NCBI GenBank assembly: GCA_964017195.1
Contig: OZ024887.1
Coordinates: 2,001,881-2,065,880, forward strand
Direction: 5' to 3'
From: Siderastrea radians
Lineage: Eukaryota > Cnidaria > Anthozoa > Scleractinia > Rhizangiidae
DNA: 64,000 bases
Shown: positions 42,653-56,227 of the stretch, in pieces
How positions within the stretch are numbered: position 1 is the first letter of the stretch
Layout: every line of letters begins with the position of its first letter
Program-made: the position numbers and the translations under genes
The notes under the pieces: generated by a model
What the model was told of the DNA's origin: nothing
The model's database searches: none
Seen by the model: the letters and a program-made list of their open reading frames with translations, nothing else

Positions 42653-45600
42653 GGCTAGATTTTGATTAGGGAGGCAAATAATGTACTAATTAACACAATA
42701 AAATGTAAACAAATAGTGCACCAGGACAAACAAAGAAAAAAACTTCAGAATTAAGACTAATCGCAGTCATTTCTTTCTCTTTTGATTAAGAAATGGTGGC
42801 ATTATCATAGTCTAATTTGTTATGAGGAATGCTCAATGTTATAAAGAAAAATGCAAAGGAGAGTTTCCCCGATAAATCTATCCAGAAAGAATGTACGATA
42901 AAGAAACCTAAAAATTACCACAATTGGCCATTTTTAGCCAATGACGTCAAGTTAGTGACGTCATATGGCAACTGTCAGAGCCTAAAAATCAACGATAGAC
43001 GAAGTACAGTGTCGTGTCTGTCTTACGATTTGTGAGGCTGGGGGGATATTCTGTGAGACGATGGGTGGGGGTGTGCACCGGGACACTGAAACTCTTACCT
43101 TATCAGCGGCACAAACCCATACAGCTAATGTTATGGGAGTAAGACCCCCGGGCTTTGAAGTGTTTTGCATTCGCAAGTGTGGATCTATTTCGAATGCCTG
43201 TTTTGTGTACGTGAGGTCTGGCAGGATTTTATTCGTATTGTAGTCCTGTGTTTACTTAGCTGAAGTACAAATTTCCACAGCCGTACTTGCCAATTTGAGA
43301 TGTCGTATGAACAGAACGTGGAAATTAACGTTACTTCGATCCCTAATTAACAGTGAAAGAAACAATATTTAAAGGCAAAGTTTATAACGATAGTGAAAAG
43401 ACTGGAGTAAAACAGCATAAAAATTTTTCGGGATTATCTCTCGGTAACAGCAAATCTAAAATTTGTAGTGTCATTTTTGAGTGCGTGTTATAAAACATGA
43501 AACCATTTAAAACTAAATCGGAAATTGCGCGGCTTGTTGCTAGCTATTCTTAAAACTGAAAAACTTGAATGAAACTAGTATTAAAATCCAAGTCACAGTG
43601 GTGATCAAGGAATTAGAGGATGGACGTGGTAAAATCTTTACAAGATACTAAACGTTATTTCGGGGTTATTCATAGCTCAAAGTGTAAAGCGTATGTTGAG
43701 CAAATTTGCATAGTTGACAGCTGTAATTTCAGCCTTAGGAATGTAACACAACACTTAAAACATCTCGAACCGACCGAAACAGTACCGAAAGATTAACAAC
43801 AACAGATATGTGACAAAGCATTTTAATAGAGACCTGTTGGATCTACTGGAAAGCGAGCTGAATTTGAACATTTTCGTACTGTTCGAAGACAAAGCAAACG
43901 AAATTTATTCGACTGCAGGTTGAGACTCAAAATAAACACGTGAGCTAAAAATAACTTTGTACAGTGGGAAAGTTACAAATGTAAACATACTTTGGTCGAT
44001 TTGCGAAGCAAAAAGACGAAAATTATTATAGCCGACTTAATTCTCGCTAGCGAATCTAAATCAAACACAAGACAACCACCCAAGTACTCTTTGGGAAAGG
44101 AAGTTTATTTCCAGTACAAGAAACTAGAGAAAATACAAGAAGAACAACTGAATAACTAAACCGGAAATAAAACTTCAGCCCACAAAGGGTGGGAGGGAAG
44201 GGACAAAAAAGAAAATTATCTTGTAGAATCAATCTTCCGAACGATGCGCATAAATGGATCTACGATGTCAACTGAAATATACGCCCCTCATCTACCATGT
44301 TTCATATCCTATGTCCGTTAATAAGTAACCACAAAAATGTACAATACGATGCCTAGCTCAAATTAATTATTTTTAACTGAGCTAGAAATATAACGATTAC
44401 AAAGCAAGCAACTTCAATCAACAGGGGAAATAAATATAGTTGCAAAACTATTTCAGTCGTGTTTATAAACGTTAGTTCAAACCGATTTCGAACGAAAATA
44501 TTGTGGATACAAGAAACGCCGTTTGACGGCAGACTCCTGTTTTGACAATACAATGTACTAAGAACGTAAGTGGTTGACTGAAACGTCTGAAACCTTACAA
44601 GTTAAACAAAGTAAAGCGAGTCGCGTGTCACGCAAATCACGCAGAGCATCAAAACGGCACCCTTTAGAGAGTTGACCGTTTATGAGCACTGAAAAGTATT
44701 GGATATTCACCGGTAGAAGTAAGAAATTAAAAGGTTGAACTTCAACTTTGCATTTATTTCTGAAGTAAAATTGTTAACTTTCCACTGATCTTTGCCTAAA
44801 TTATGTATGCAATATTTTTCGACGGTGAGTTTAAGTTTAAGTTTACTTGTTTTTGTCTGTGTTCTTTGAAGAACCGTGAAACAAAGAGCTTTCTTCGGTT
44901 TCTTTACTCCGCGTAGTCACGCTGCTCGATCATTTCCAGGCTTTATAGTGGATAAGCACAAGATCTTTTTGGTGGTGGTGGTGGGGGGGGGGGGGGGGGG
45001 TTGGGGCTGAGGGGTTAGGTTGAGACTTACCGAAGGTGTAGAGACCCATAGGATAAATTTCACCATATTGTGAAAAAAAAAAAGTCATTGGCTCTGCGCG
45101 CATTGCGTGCCTAAGTATTAACACTGCATTCGCAGCATCCAACAATTGTAAAGGAACTCCATGCTGCAATTATTAAGCGTGCCTTTGCAGATCATAGCTA
45201 GATTTTGAGATTTTCAAATCGGGAGAACGGTGAAATCGCAGTTTCAAAACAAACTAAAACAAAATATCACCGCTTACCAAAAATAACGATTCTCCATTAT
45301 AACATTAAGCAATAAAAAATGATGTATTACATCTGGGTACTTGCTAGCTGCAATGCTTTGTCCTTTTAGCTCCTCTTGCCATTTAAACCAAGGCAGATAT
45401 TCAGGCTACAACATTCAGTCGCCATATTGTCCTCGTGTAACGTTACTCACAGTAAATATCGGAGCTGATGGACGGCACACCGCAGCAAAATACGCCTACT
45501 GTTGTCACACAAAATAGGCAAGGACTCTTAAGATCGTATCCCGCGAATAAAACATAAAATTCGTTTCACTCTGAGCGAGAAAGTCGGCCACAAATAGTGG
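42653..45600. other. no gene seen
   Basis: Mostly AT-rich. It includes TGACGTCA near 42955, a G18 run at 44983-45000 and TTTAAGTTTAAGTTTA near 44828. A few short frames (42829-43035, 43061-43243) show no domain or splice context. Confidence 0.4.
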
Positions 45601-45604
45601 ACGA

Positions 45605-46330
45605 TTATGTAAACAATCCATGGTAGAACGTTTCCTTCGTGCTCACTAGCCCACATCGACGCATGTGCACGCAAAATGCCCTCCTGTCGGTACTGAGAGG
45701 ATTGTATGGTTGGTTGACGATGGATTGATCCTCGAGTTCCTTGTTGGGCGGAGGTGAATGCTCACGCGGCGTGACGGCGAGTGCTATGTATCCATAGGGG
45801 TAGGTTTGAAAGGTTCTGGGATCGATGACCCTCTTGTCGTACACCAACTGGTAACGCTTGTAGTTGGGAAAGGTGTAGAGGTCGTAGGTTTTGGCGTCAC
45901 GCACGATCTGGTGAGTTTTGACGACTTGGGTTTGGCGCTGTTCCTTTTGTGGGTGTTGGATTTCGTCGAGTACGTTCTGGCGCATGACTTCATAGTTTAA
46001 TTGGGTTTTGCCCTCGCTGTTGAGTCGGAAGCCACGGACCTTGCATTCGACTTTGCCGTTCTTGGTTTTGTACCCGTAATTCTTGGGGCCTCCCGACACG
46101 AATTCCACGATGTAACCGTCGGCATCCTATTCGCTTGTGAACTCTCCGAGGTAATCTCCCAAGGGAGGGTTGGGTTGGCCCGGTTCCTCGAGGTAAATGA
46201 CCGAGTCGGTGCAGTAGTACGGCACCCGTTCACCCAGGAGTTGGAGGGCTTTATGGAGATGGCGACGTGCCCAAGCGTACGCCCACCGACGACATTTTAC
46301 CACGATTATTTGCATACAGACAATCTGTTT
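45605..46330 (-). pseudogene. polB: C-terminal fragment of a second adintovirus-like DNA polymerase
   Basis: The minus strand reads polymerase motif C as YYCTDSVIY, then GDYLGEFTSE, an in-frame TAG at 46126-46128, and on to FVSGGPKNYGY, KVECKVRGFRLNSEGKTQLNY and the family C-terminus, ending with an extra tail not in the 16.4 kb copy. Protein identity to that copy looks high in this zone. Note YYCTDS for YYDTDS: the first Asp of motif C is lost to Cys. The gene is cut on its 5' side at about 46330, where a control region begins. Confidence 0.88.
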
Positions 46331-46335
46331 TTCTG

Positions 46336-46620
46336 ATGTGATGGGATTGGTGGAGACGGGTTAGAGATGGCATACCGAAAGTGAAAAACGGAAGTGACGT
46401 CACAGGTTCATACCAAAAAAGTCACCATAGCAACAAGTCATGTCAGGAGAAAAAATCGATTTTTTAATGGTGGGAAAAAACTTAGTTACAGACGGGAACG
46501 TGGTGCCTGGACCCGAGTGGTCAGCGGCGTCCCATTTTTGACAAAACAAAGAGTCCAAAGGTCAAACAACATGTCAATTAAGACTATTTGTCAGCGGTCT
46601 CCCTCAAGGCGTATATAAAG
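46336..46620 (+). promoter_or_regulatory. viral control region, second orphan copy, with TATA box
   Basis: GGGATTGGTGG (inverted CCAAT), CGGAAGTGACGTCAC (ETS plus CRE, 46390-46403), CACCATAGCAACAAG, TTTTTTAATGG, CTTAGTTACAGACGGGA and GAGTGGTCAGCGGCGTCCC match 37557-37925. GTATATAAAG at about 46611-46620 could act as a TATA box reading rightward. Confidence 0.65.
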
Positions 46621-47039
46621 ATGAGCACCCATGACTCCTTGTCTCTTCGCGCCAAGCAGCCATTCCGACCATAACGGCTTTTGCTTCAGCAAATTTTTCC
46701 CCGGTTCCGCAAGCACATGCACTCCGCCTGCCTTCAGATGTAGAGAACTTTCTTGGCCTTTCTTCTCCAGCCGTTTGGTGCTGCTGCTGGCTTTACGAAT
46801 CCTCGCCCGTATTCCTCGTACCGAACTATGTTCGACCTTGCGTTTCTTTAACCTTTCGTTCTTCGCAGTATCGCAAGTTTGCTGGGCGCATCTATTCTGG
46901 TTGTCCTGCAGCGAACCTTAGAACCTTCTTCTTCGGCCTTTTCGTGTTATTTCTCGCCTTATGGGAACCTGTACGTTTTATATTAAGCTTACGTGGTTAA
47001 TTCAGCACTTCGCGGCTTCGCAACTTCGCTTTCACCCGG
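46621..47039. other. unassigned, partly open sequence after the control region
   Basis: CpG-rich with an open frame on the plus strand (46631-46921) and a longer basic open frame without ATG on the minus strand (Lys/Arg-rich, RKASSSTKRLEKKG). Either may be a decayed viral gene. Neither matches anything I know. Confidence 0.3.
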
Positions 47040-47593
47040 TAAGCAAATTCTTCTAATCGTAAGTAACACCCCTCTGTAACAGACCCAGTGGAATCTTTAT
47101 CTTCACTGGGTTTTTGGAAAAAACGTCACTGGGTTGGCCAATTTCCCACTGGGTCGGCTTATTTTCCGGTGGGTTTTTTTTCATAAGCTTATTCGATACA
47201 AAAATGGCCAGTTGTCGAAAATGAGAGGTTTCTATTGTTTTTCCATTATCCCCTTCCCCGCAAGTGGCTTCTTTATAGCGGCTAAATTGAAGGAACTGTC
47301 TTGGTCCAGGGAGGAATTAAAGAGGATTATCGCACAAAAAGTGTAACCTAAGTTAACAAAGTTACAGCAAGAATCAATGTGGGATCACTAACCTTCTTGA
47401 GACATGCAAAGGTCAGAGAACGGCCATCAAACTCATCGTAAACAGGCAATGATGTCTTGATATCTGTTCCCTCTGCCTCTTCTTTGCCTACGATCTTGAT
47501 ATACCACGGTCTCTTGTGCCTCATGATCACTTTCTGAAGGTTCAGCAACTTCTGTACATGTTTCTGTGCCCGCCGTGGGAGGGTTGTCCAATA

Positions 47594-47727
47594 CTCCGAC
47601 AAATTTATGCATGGCATTGTATTGTATTCACTTCACATAACAATACTGTACAAAAGCGTAACAATAAAGAATGAAGCAAAACAATAAGAAATTTAACAAT
47701 GGTATGCATAAATTTGTCGGAGTATTG
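47594..47727. repeat. small inverted repeat interrupting the transposase 3' end
   Basis: TCCAATACTCCGACAAATTTATGCAT (about 47587-47613) recurs inverted as ATGCATAAATTTGTCGGAGTATTGGA (about 47704-47730). The coding frame stops on one side and resumes on the other, consistent with a foldback insertion or local inversion. Confidence 0.65.
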
Positions 47728-50700
47728 GACAAGTATGCGCCGTGGATCTTTCCTCGCACACGTCTTCATGTGATTCATCTGATTGCAATGCTCGCTTGAT
47801 GGAATCTTCAAATTGCTCTGCTATCTCCAGAATTTCGCCGTATGTTTCTGTTGTCATCAAGAATTTAGTTTCCGTCACTGTGACAGCCTCCTCCAAGAAC
47901 AAGGTCACTACCCCGTCGTTTCCATCACGCAGCACATGCGCATATCTCATGGAAGCATTCTTCCAGTTGAGATCTAGGGAATAGCAAATGTTGACATCAT
48001 CTCGTGCAGTTTCAACAAGAAAGTCCCCGCGGAATCTGGATCGAGGGCCAAGACTTCTTAGAGATACATTATGGGTTACTCTCAACAAATTGAAAGACAA
48101 CCCGTCAGTTCCACGAAAGGCTACTACCTCTCCCACTTCGAAAGTGTTACTGTTGACATAACTAGAAACATCATCCTGATCATGCACGGCGGCTACAGCG
48201 ACAGCATCTTCTTGTGGAGTCGTTGAGGGTGTGAATATGGAATCCTGTATGGGTGTCGCATTTAAGGGGCGCCTGGTTGCATGCTGGCCAATAATTGTCG
48301 GTGGTGTTCCATACTTCCTCTTCTGGAAATCTCTTAAAGTTTTCATGGGTCTGGACTTGGTAGCCATGTGAATACCCCTAAGCTTCGCCTTTTGGTCATC
48401 AGTCAAGTTTCCTTTACATCCAAGCATGCTCACATACCCCCGACAAAACGCCATCCTCCCAATGTACAACTGCTTTCTTAACAAAGCTGGGTCAATGTCC
48501 TTACCAGTTTCCAAGTTGGTCTTAACTTTCCTTAAGTCTTCAGTAGTAAAGCAATGTTCATGTCTCTGTTGGAACATCGCCCACATTGCGTCCGAAGAGG
48601 TCTCGTTGTCGTCAGAGCCTACAGCAGCATACGTGTAAGTGGAGGACACCTCATCTCTTGTTCTCCTGACACTGACGTTTTGACACATGGTGTTATCTGA
48701 AGTGACAGCAGGGATGACGAAGTGAAAAGCCTGGCGACACGTTTGGAAAACTGTAGAACAGTTGGGTTATTTCCTGGGTTCTTCTCAGTCACATGGCCAT
48801 AGAATCCCTCAATCATGCGCGTGCCAAGAGTCTTAACTTTGATTTCGTTCAGAAGATTCTCCTTTCCGGTGTACTTGAAATAGTCTGACAGATACTGTAC
48901 ACCATTCACAAGAGTTACGTAAAATCCTTCTGCTGTACGTGAAGCCATAGATCCATTGGTTATATCAAGTGAAACAGCACCGGTGTAAGTTCGTATGTCT
49001 GTGATAATACTTTTTAACTTGTCAGCTGCCGTGATGATATCTGGAAGTGAATCGACCAATGTCTTGTTCCTTACAGAGGAAGCGTGAAGTGGATCAGATG
49101 AACGAGCTCTTTCTGACACTAATCCCATTGATTCAGCAATATCGTGCCCTGTAGACTGAAACTGGACAAGGCCTTTTAAAGAAGATAGCACCTTGGAATT
49201 CTGACGGGTGCTCTGCTACGTACAAACATGCGCCCCGCGCCGCTACACCAGCGGGAAAACACAGTTTGGCGGAGTTGCTAGGTCCATCAGTTTGATCAGG
49301 ATCATTGAGGTGCCCTAGAATCACAGCAGCCGACTGCTCTGAAAAATTGATCTTGAAAATACAATGCTTTAGGTGGTCAGAGAAGTAGATCTCTCCATCC
49401 ATTTCACAGAGCCCGAAAGGAAATGCAACACCATGTGCAGCACCAAACTTGAAAGCTTCTTTCACGCCACTTTCTTCGGTTATGACAACCTTTACTTCTC
49501 CACTCAGTTCGTCAGTGGATAAGCAGTCTGTTACAACAATTACATTATCCGCAAAGTAGAGGCAATCTATTGGGTGGCTTAATTCGGGACTCTCGATAGT
49601 GCGGCATATTGTAATTGAAGTGTAATCATCAGAGAGAGCACAGAGATAAATCTTGCCTGCAACAGGATTGGTCACCAACACTTGTTCTTTATTTGGAAGA
49701 CCGCTGCGAATACTAAATGGCTGAAATTGCTGACTCTGGCCAAGTACTTTTAAGGTGCTTACAGACGTCTTGTATGATGGATGGCGAACAATTCGTGCAA
49801 CGTTTTTCACGATCCTTATTGAGCACAGCTTTGAGTCACAAACAAGTAAAACCTGTTCGCCGTTAGTCAAAGCCAAGCCAGAAATAGAAACCCATTTTCC
49901 TTTCTCTGAGGGAACACTCTCTGGTGCGAAAGGGACATCGTCATCTGGAACTCCTTGATCATTCACCTGTGCCCTTCCTTTCGATATCGGGATCAACTTT
50001 CGTGGCAATGGTGTCTGTCTGTAACACGATAGGGACTGATTGGAATCGTCAGTGTAGTATACAACACCTGCCTTTGATATCACCAGAAACAATGGAGAGG
50101 AGATGCCCGAGTGATCTTCGGCAAACCAAGGCCTACGAAGTTCTGGAATGTCAGTCCTTACCAGTTTCTCAACTTCTCCACAAGCACTGATCACTGACTC
50201 ACTAACTCTTTGCAAGCTCTGCTCATCAGAGTGTTTGTCTAACTGGGATATGGCTTTGTGTGATACCCCTTTCAACATTCTTTCCACAACATCATCTTTT
50301 GCCGAGGATAGAAGCAAAGATAAATCTGTTGAGTCATATGAGTGACGACCATCAAAATGCGTACCCCTCTCCAAAGAAGCTTGAGCATTTTTAACCTGGT
50401 GGCCGATGTCATGGATGTGGTAGAAAGGGAATTGCAGAGGGCCGTCACCATCTCGAAATGATTCAACTGAGGTCGATATCTCCTTCCCAAACTTCTCGTA
50501 TGCGGACTCTTGGTCAGATATTGAAAGAAGTATGCGTGCTCGAGTGCACGTGATGTCCTCCCCTGTTCTAATTCTCCCAATGCAGGATTCACAGGGTCGC
50601 TCGTCGCAGTTCCAGGTATCATAAATTCCAACGTGAATATGACATATCGCTTTATTTAAAAAGCAATTCTTGCAAAAGGCATTGCAAACAGGAGCCAGCC

Positions 50701-53700
50701 CGCTTCTTTTTGCCGATTCCAAACAAGCCGTACAGGCTGAGACGTATTTCAAAACTTCTGTGACACGACTCTTCACATCGTTGTAGTCCCCAGACTTCTC
50801 CAAATGGTATATTGCGATGGGAAACGCTACCATGTCATCCAAGAGATGTAGCAAGAAGACTTCCCCTTGCTTGATCCAACTTAAGTGGCCATCTTTGAAC
50901 ATCTGAATTAAATTCTCCAGCATTTTCTTATACCCATCCTTCGAAATGTTCTCTGTATCTTCAACTGTTATTGCAGGTGAAATTCCAAATAAACTCTCTT
51001 GGTATAAGCAGGCACCAGGCGAGATTGCTTTCTGGTCAAGTACAACTGTAGTAAAGACAACCACGGACTGATCGCAACGAAGAACCATCTTTGATATTCT
51101 TTGAAAAATTTCAAGTGCAATTTCAATGAAATTTACAATGACCCCACTGAAAATGAGGGGAACACAGGCTTTTTTGTACCAGCTAGAGTTAGAAAGGCCA
51201 AAGTGATTAACAGTGTTTGATTTGGGTAAAGGAATTGGGCCTTGTGTTATTTTCACGTTTTGTCCTACGTTGTGCTTTCCCAAGTAAATATTATAAGCCT
51301 GGCGACCAGAGACAGATTCCCTTATAAGCTCTTGTTGCAAAACTGCTGCCGGAAACAACTGATGCAGATTTCTTATCCCTCTTATGGGGTCACTTGATAT
51401 TCCACCATAAAACGAACTAAAGAGGTCTATTTCTTGAAAATGGCAATGACTCTCCTTTATAACGTTCTGCTGATAGAGCTCGTTCATTCGTACAAATGTT
51501 GGGTGAATATTTTCCGGATTTACTGAAAGGACAAATTAAAAGCATAATGTCGGTATAATGCATGAGAAGGTCTCTACAGGCAGATACAGACTGACTGCTG
51601 CCCGTTTTTTATCGGTTTACGTTGGATACTTCGTGAGGAAACAACGGAAATCGGCAGAGACTGTAACACTGGAATCTTTGGTAGAAACACTGAATGCTTA
51701 GAGGAGTTTATCAGAATTTGTGTTTATGTCTACCGAAAAACTGATTTCTCTTTTTATGGTGTAGGTTTATTTCCCTTTGTTTCAGTTTTGTGATAATGAC
51801 TATAAAAACAAATAAATATAAATCACACCTGTTAGAAATTATTTTCAAATAAAATTTATTGCAACCCACACCAACGCGACATTTTCTTGATCAACTGGTA
51901 AGTAATGAATGTAATATTTGGATAACACGGATAATCTACACAAAGATCTGATTGCTTGTTTCTGGAACGACTGAAAAACTGAAGGTTTAAAACAATAGTT
52001 ATTCCAGTCTTGCAATATAATGGATAACAAAACAACAACGCCAAACAAACTGGGTAAAGTTCAACAAAATTTTTCTTAAATCATCATGTTTGAATTTTGA
52101 CTGATTGTATAATATCAACTGAGAAAATGCATTGGCATGAATATAAAAAAACACAACAACTTACAGTGCATTTACTGGAAAGTAATTTCCTCCACAAATC
52201 AACCAATTTATGTTCAGCAGTCTAAAATTTGGTTTAAATGCATATATACAAGCACTCCCAGTAATCACATTTAATCAGGTAAATGTTTGATGAAGATGCA
52301 AAGTAAAAGTTTTTCATCACATAGCAATGTTCATGTTTGTTCCTTTGTTTGTTCAGAATAAACAAAACCACAGCAGCATCAACTGATGCAATTTTCTTTA
52401 CCATTAAGAAATTTTACAATGGCTGAATTTAAGTAGATGGCTTACTTAAAAGTCCATTCTGATTAACATCTTCTGGGTCCAAAATTTCTAACACTGCATT
52501 TTGTCGGACATGGAGCATGCAGTTTGATTCCAGAAGATCAAAGTGAGGATACTGACTTCGGGCAAATGCACTGAACTCTTGAAGTGTACTTTCTCGTGTC
52601 CCATGTACTGTAAATGAAAAAAAAATGTGCCTTTGAAAATTATGACCATACATTATTACTATGATCTGTAACTTTCTTTAGAGGGATGAATGAAATTTAT
52701 TATTTAGATAATTCTGTGTAAAGGCAAATTCCTGGGTGATCACATGTGAAACTGTTAACATTGAAGGACTATAGGTGCTGTCATTTTCAAATGTCTGACC
52801 TGTTTTGCAATCCTCGTCTTCACATTCTTTGATGTTTGGAAGACCAGTTAAAGTACTCTTGTTAAAGTTAAAGGGGGATATTCTCACTCCTGTGAAATAA
52901 ACAAATACAATAATTCATTAAACAACAAATTCACAATTAATTTGGGAGCTTGGTTTAATCATATTGATTCCACGTTTGGTACTTAAATGCTCTCTTTCTT
53001 AGGGAAATATGTAAAGTTATATTTCCTTTGAAGGTTTTAAACAATAAAAATTCTAGTCTTGCAATATCATAGGTATCCAAAAAAGGACCTGCAGTTTAAA
53101 TGTAATGAAAATGAAGTGAGGAAAATTTGTAACATGATAATGGCTCGTATCAGACTACTCCCATAGACACGTCATCACATGATTCATTTATGAAACATGT
53201 CAGAAAGGGAAAAGCAGAACCTTCTGAGGTAAAGATGCCTTTCTAATTTTTTTTATTTTTTTTATTTATAAGCTAATGCATGTTAAAGTAAATAATCCCT
53301 TTTTAATTCTCTATGTGATTACTCAAAGGGACCATGTCATGACTGAATGACCAGTAACCGGTTTAATACATTTAATCTAGGTTTTCAAAATAAACACTTT
53401 GAACTAAAAGTTAGTGAAAATATTTCTCCTGTTGATCTCAACATTAAAAACATTGCTATATTTCAAACAAAAATGTCACCTGGGCATCATGATGAAATAT
53501 ATGAAAGAAACAAGCTCCCTTTGAACATTGTTCAGTCCAACAAGTATTGCAAAAAACCTATTTTGCAAGCCCTTTCAATCTTCATCAATTTTTCCCAGCC
53601 TTTTCTTCTTTACAGTTTTTTTGTATTTCAGTTGCTGTGTTATTGAAATGGTTTAGTATACTTCAAGTTGGTTGAAATTTAGAGCCTTAAATACTAAACA

Positions 53701-54421
53701 TCTATACCTGAAACAGTCACCTCTTGAAAACCATGGGCTTTACCCCCTTGACACACTTCAACAGCAGGGGTAAGGCATTCTTTGTTGGAGGACAAGTATT
53801 GCTCATGTCTCCTCAGAAGCACATCTGCTGCAGCTACCATGAAAGATAGAAACATAGAAACAATTTTACAGTTATTTAACTTGTAATGTTGTGTGTCAAT
53901 AATAAAATTTCAAAGTTTTAGTCTAAACAAAGATTAGAAGGTGTGGCTGCTAGACCCTATCCCTGAAGTGCTCTGTATTTTTTAACCTCTTGCACAGACA
54001 TCTCCCAGAAGTAATGAGTTAGGCTTGCTTCTTTTTTTTAATTGGTTACTGCTTACAGTTTGGGGACAAAGTATTATATAAAAACTATTATGTAATTCAA
54101 TGAACATCTAAAATTCAGAAATACTGTGCTCATATTTGGGTTATTTATATTGAAGTTTCCTGGCTAATAAATACATCTTATTCGTGCAGATATTTTGTGA
54201 GTTGCGTAGTATTTTTCCCGGCCCCGTAGGGGCGAGGTAAAATATTAGCAATGAGCAAAATGTCCGCTTGTATTATATGTTAAACCGTCGAATAAGGGAT
54301 TTATTATTACACTTATTTTTCCAGTTTCCTTGGGCCAGTATTCTGTAAGTTTGTCGCCCGTATTTTTGCCCTGTTCTACTGTGTAACAACGTGGCACATT
54401 TTGCGCGTTCTTTTGCCCTAA

Positions 54422-56227
54422 TGTGTGGTTCCAGAAAATATCCATACCCCCCCCACGGAAGGGATTGGAATTTCCAGGGGGGTGGGGGGGGTCAAAGGCC
54501 CAGGAAAATCCTGAGGGGGGGGGGGGTGTTGTATCAATTTATATTATTTTTTCCAGACCGGTGCCATTATTCCTATATGTTAAATTTTCTGTTTGCATTT
54601 TGCTTACCGATCCGCGGACGCAAACATTGATCTTGTTAACTGCACAAAACTAATATTTTCAAGGTGGTGAGGCTCGATTTCTGGTGCTGCGAGAGTCCGG
54701 TCATTTTACCAAACAGCGGCGGATTAGCGAACAGCTCATGCTGTGGAAGACGAGTAAATCCCGTAAATTACACCAAGAATCTCTGTCACACATATTTAAG
54801 CAGATACGTCTGTCATTTGATTTCGAACTGTATCCGTCTCTGCTAGTAGCAGCGCAGACATTTACGTCGCATTTCTTCGTTGTTGTTCGCCGGCGTGAAA
54901 ACTATCGTTTGAACTGAATTATTGCGTCAACATTGAGCACAGAAGTAATTCGGAATCGACACAAAACAGTTCTTGATCCCGCTAAGAGTAATTCTTGATC
55001 GAAAACTACGTAAAAACACTGTAATAATTATAGTTCGGCAGACAAATATTATCTGTAAGAAACTTACGACTTAGGCGCGTTATGTAAATCAAAAATAAAA
55101 ACATGCCCGTTTCACGGGTTTTGACTCAAGCATTTATAATATTTCGGCATGAAAGAAACGGGCAAAATTTCTTCGGTAGCAGTGGAAAATCACACAGGCG
55201 TCATTACAATTGCATAAAGCAAGTATAAAATAAAGTAAAAGGCATCCCAAGTATTAAAAGGGAAGTGTTTGATGGGAGCGCGTAACATGAACCATTGTTC
55301 AGATAAGTTTGTTTACAGAACATCGCGTGTGCGCTGAAATGTTTTCGAATACATTCATGCTGCTTGCAACGTCGTTTTCGGCTTAACTTTACATTAGATA
55401 AATCTAGTTGTGCAAAAGTTTTCTAGCTTTGCCAGGTCTCCAGAGAAGGCGGTTTACCACAGCCTTACATCAGCATAAATGAAAGCAGAATTATGCAAAT
55501 TGCTAAATCGGCGGCATGTCAAACTTTCACCGCTAGTCGACGAGACAACGGGACGCTAGTTGTCGTGGAGAAGATTGAATTACACTACACGATGGAAACC
55601 GGAAGGCAATCGCAGTCATCTTCCAAAATTACTGAGAAAAAAATGGTTTACAGCAAAACTGCTAGCTGTCTTATTGATTTGCATGCGGGTTTTATATATC
55701 TGGCAAGCCTTCAATAAGATTTAGGTTTGAATATGCCCGCAAAAAATATGTTGTTTTGATTACAGTACTCATTTTTTTACCTTGGCAGCGTAACTTAGCG
55801 ATTCTTACTCAACATTTATTTCTCAAGAGAACTATTATGTCTTGTAATTTGTGAAATACTCGGATTATAAATTGAAGTGTTGCTGTTTCGTCAAGATAAT
55901 GAAGCAGAATTGGTCGTAAATAAAATTTATGACGATATGCATGCACAATAGCATTTGACATGCGACGTAACTTCTGCTCATATACGCGAATTTACCAGAA
56001 AACGCCAGTAACCCTCGAAATTTGGATTCTTAAACTATAGTTTAGCTAATTTTTCGCTTTAAACAAGAAATAGAAATATTTCCAGGGGGTGTAGGAAAAA
56101 ATTGGAATTTCCGGAGGGGGGGAGGGGTATAGTTTGTGGGCCGTTTTTGGAAAATCCAGAGGGGTGGGGGGGTCATATGAAAAATCCCTTCCGTGGGGGG
56201 GGTATGGATATTTTCTGGAACCACACA
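54422..56227. mobile_element. 1.8 kb inverted-repeat element nested in an intron
   Basis: TGTGTGGTTCCAGAAAATAT...CCACGGAAGGGAT on the left is mirrored at 56190-56227. Inverted arms continue as G/C-rich GGAATTTCC-type segments for about 110-140 bp. Interior non-coding. It lies in the first intron of the transposase gene above. Confidence 0.8.

Noticed and set aside
53347..53646. 99-codon plus-strand frame
   Set aside because: AT-rich intron sequence of the minus-strand transposase gene, no domain.
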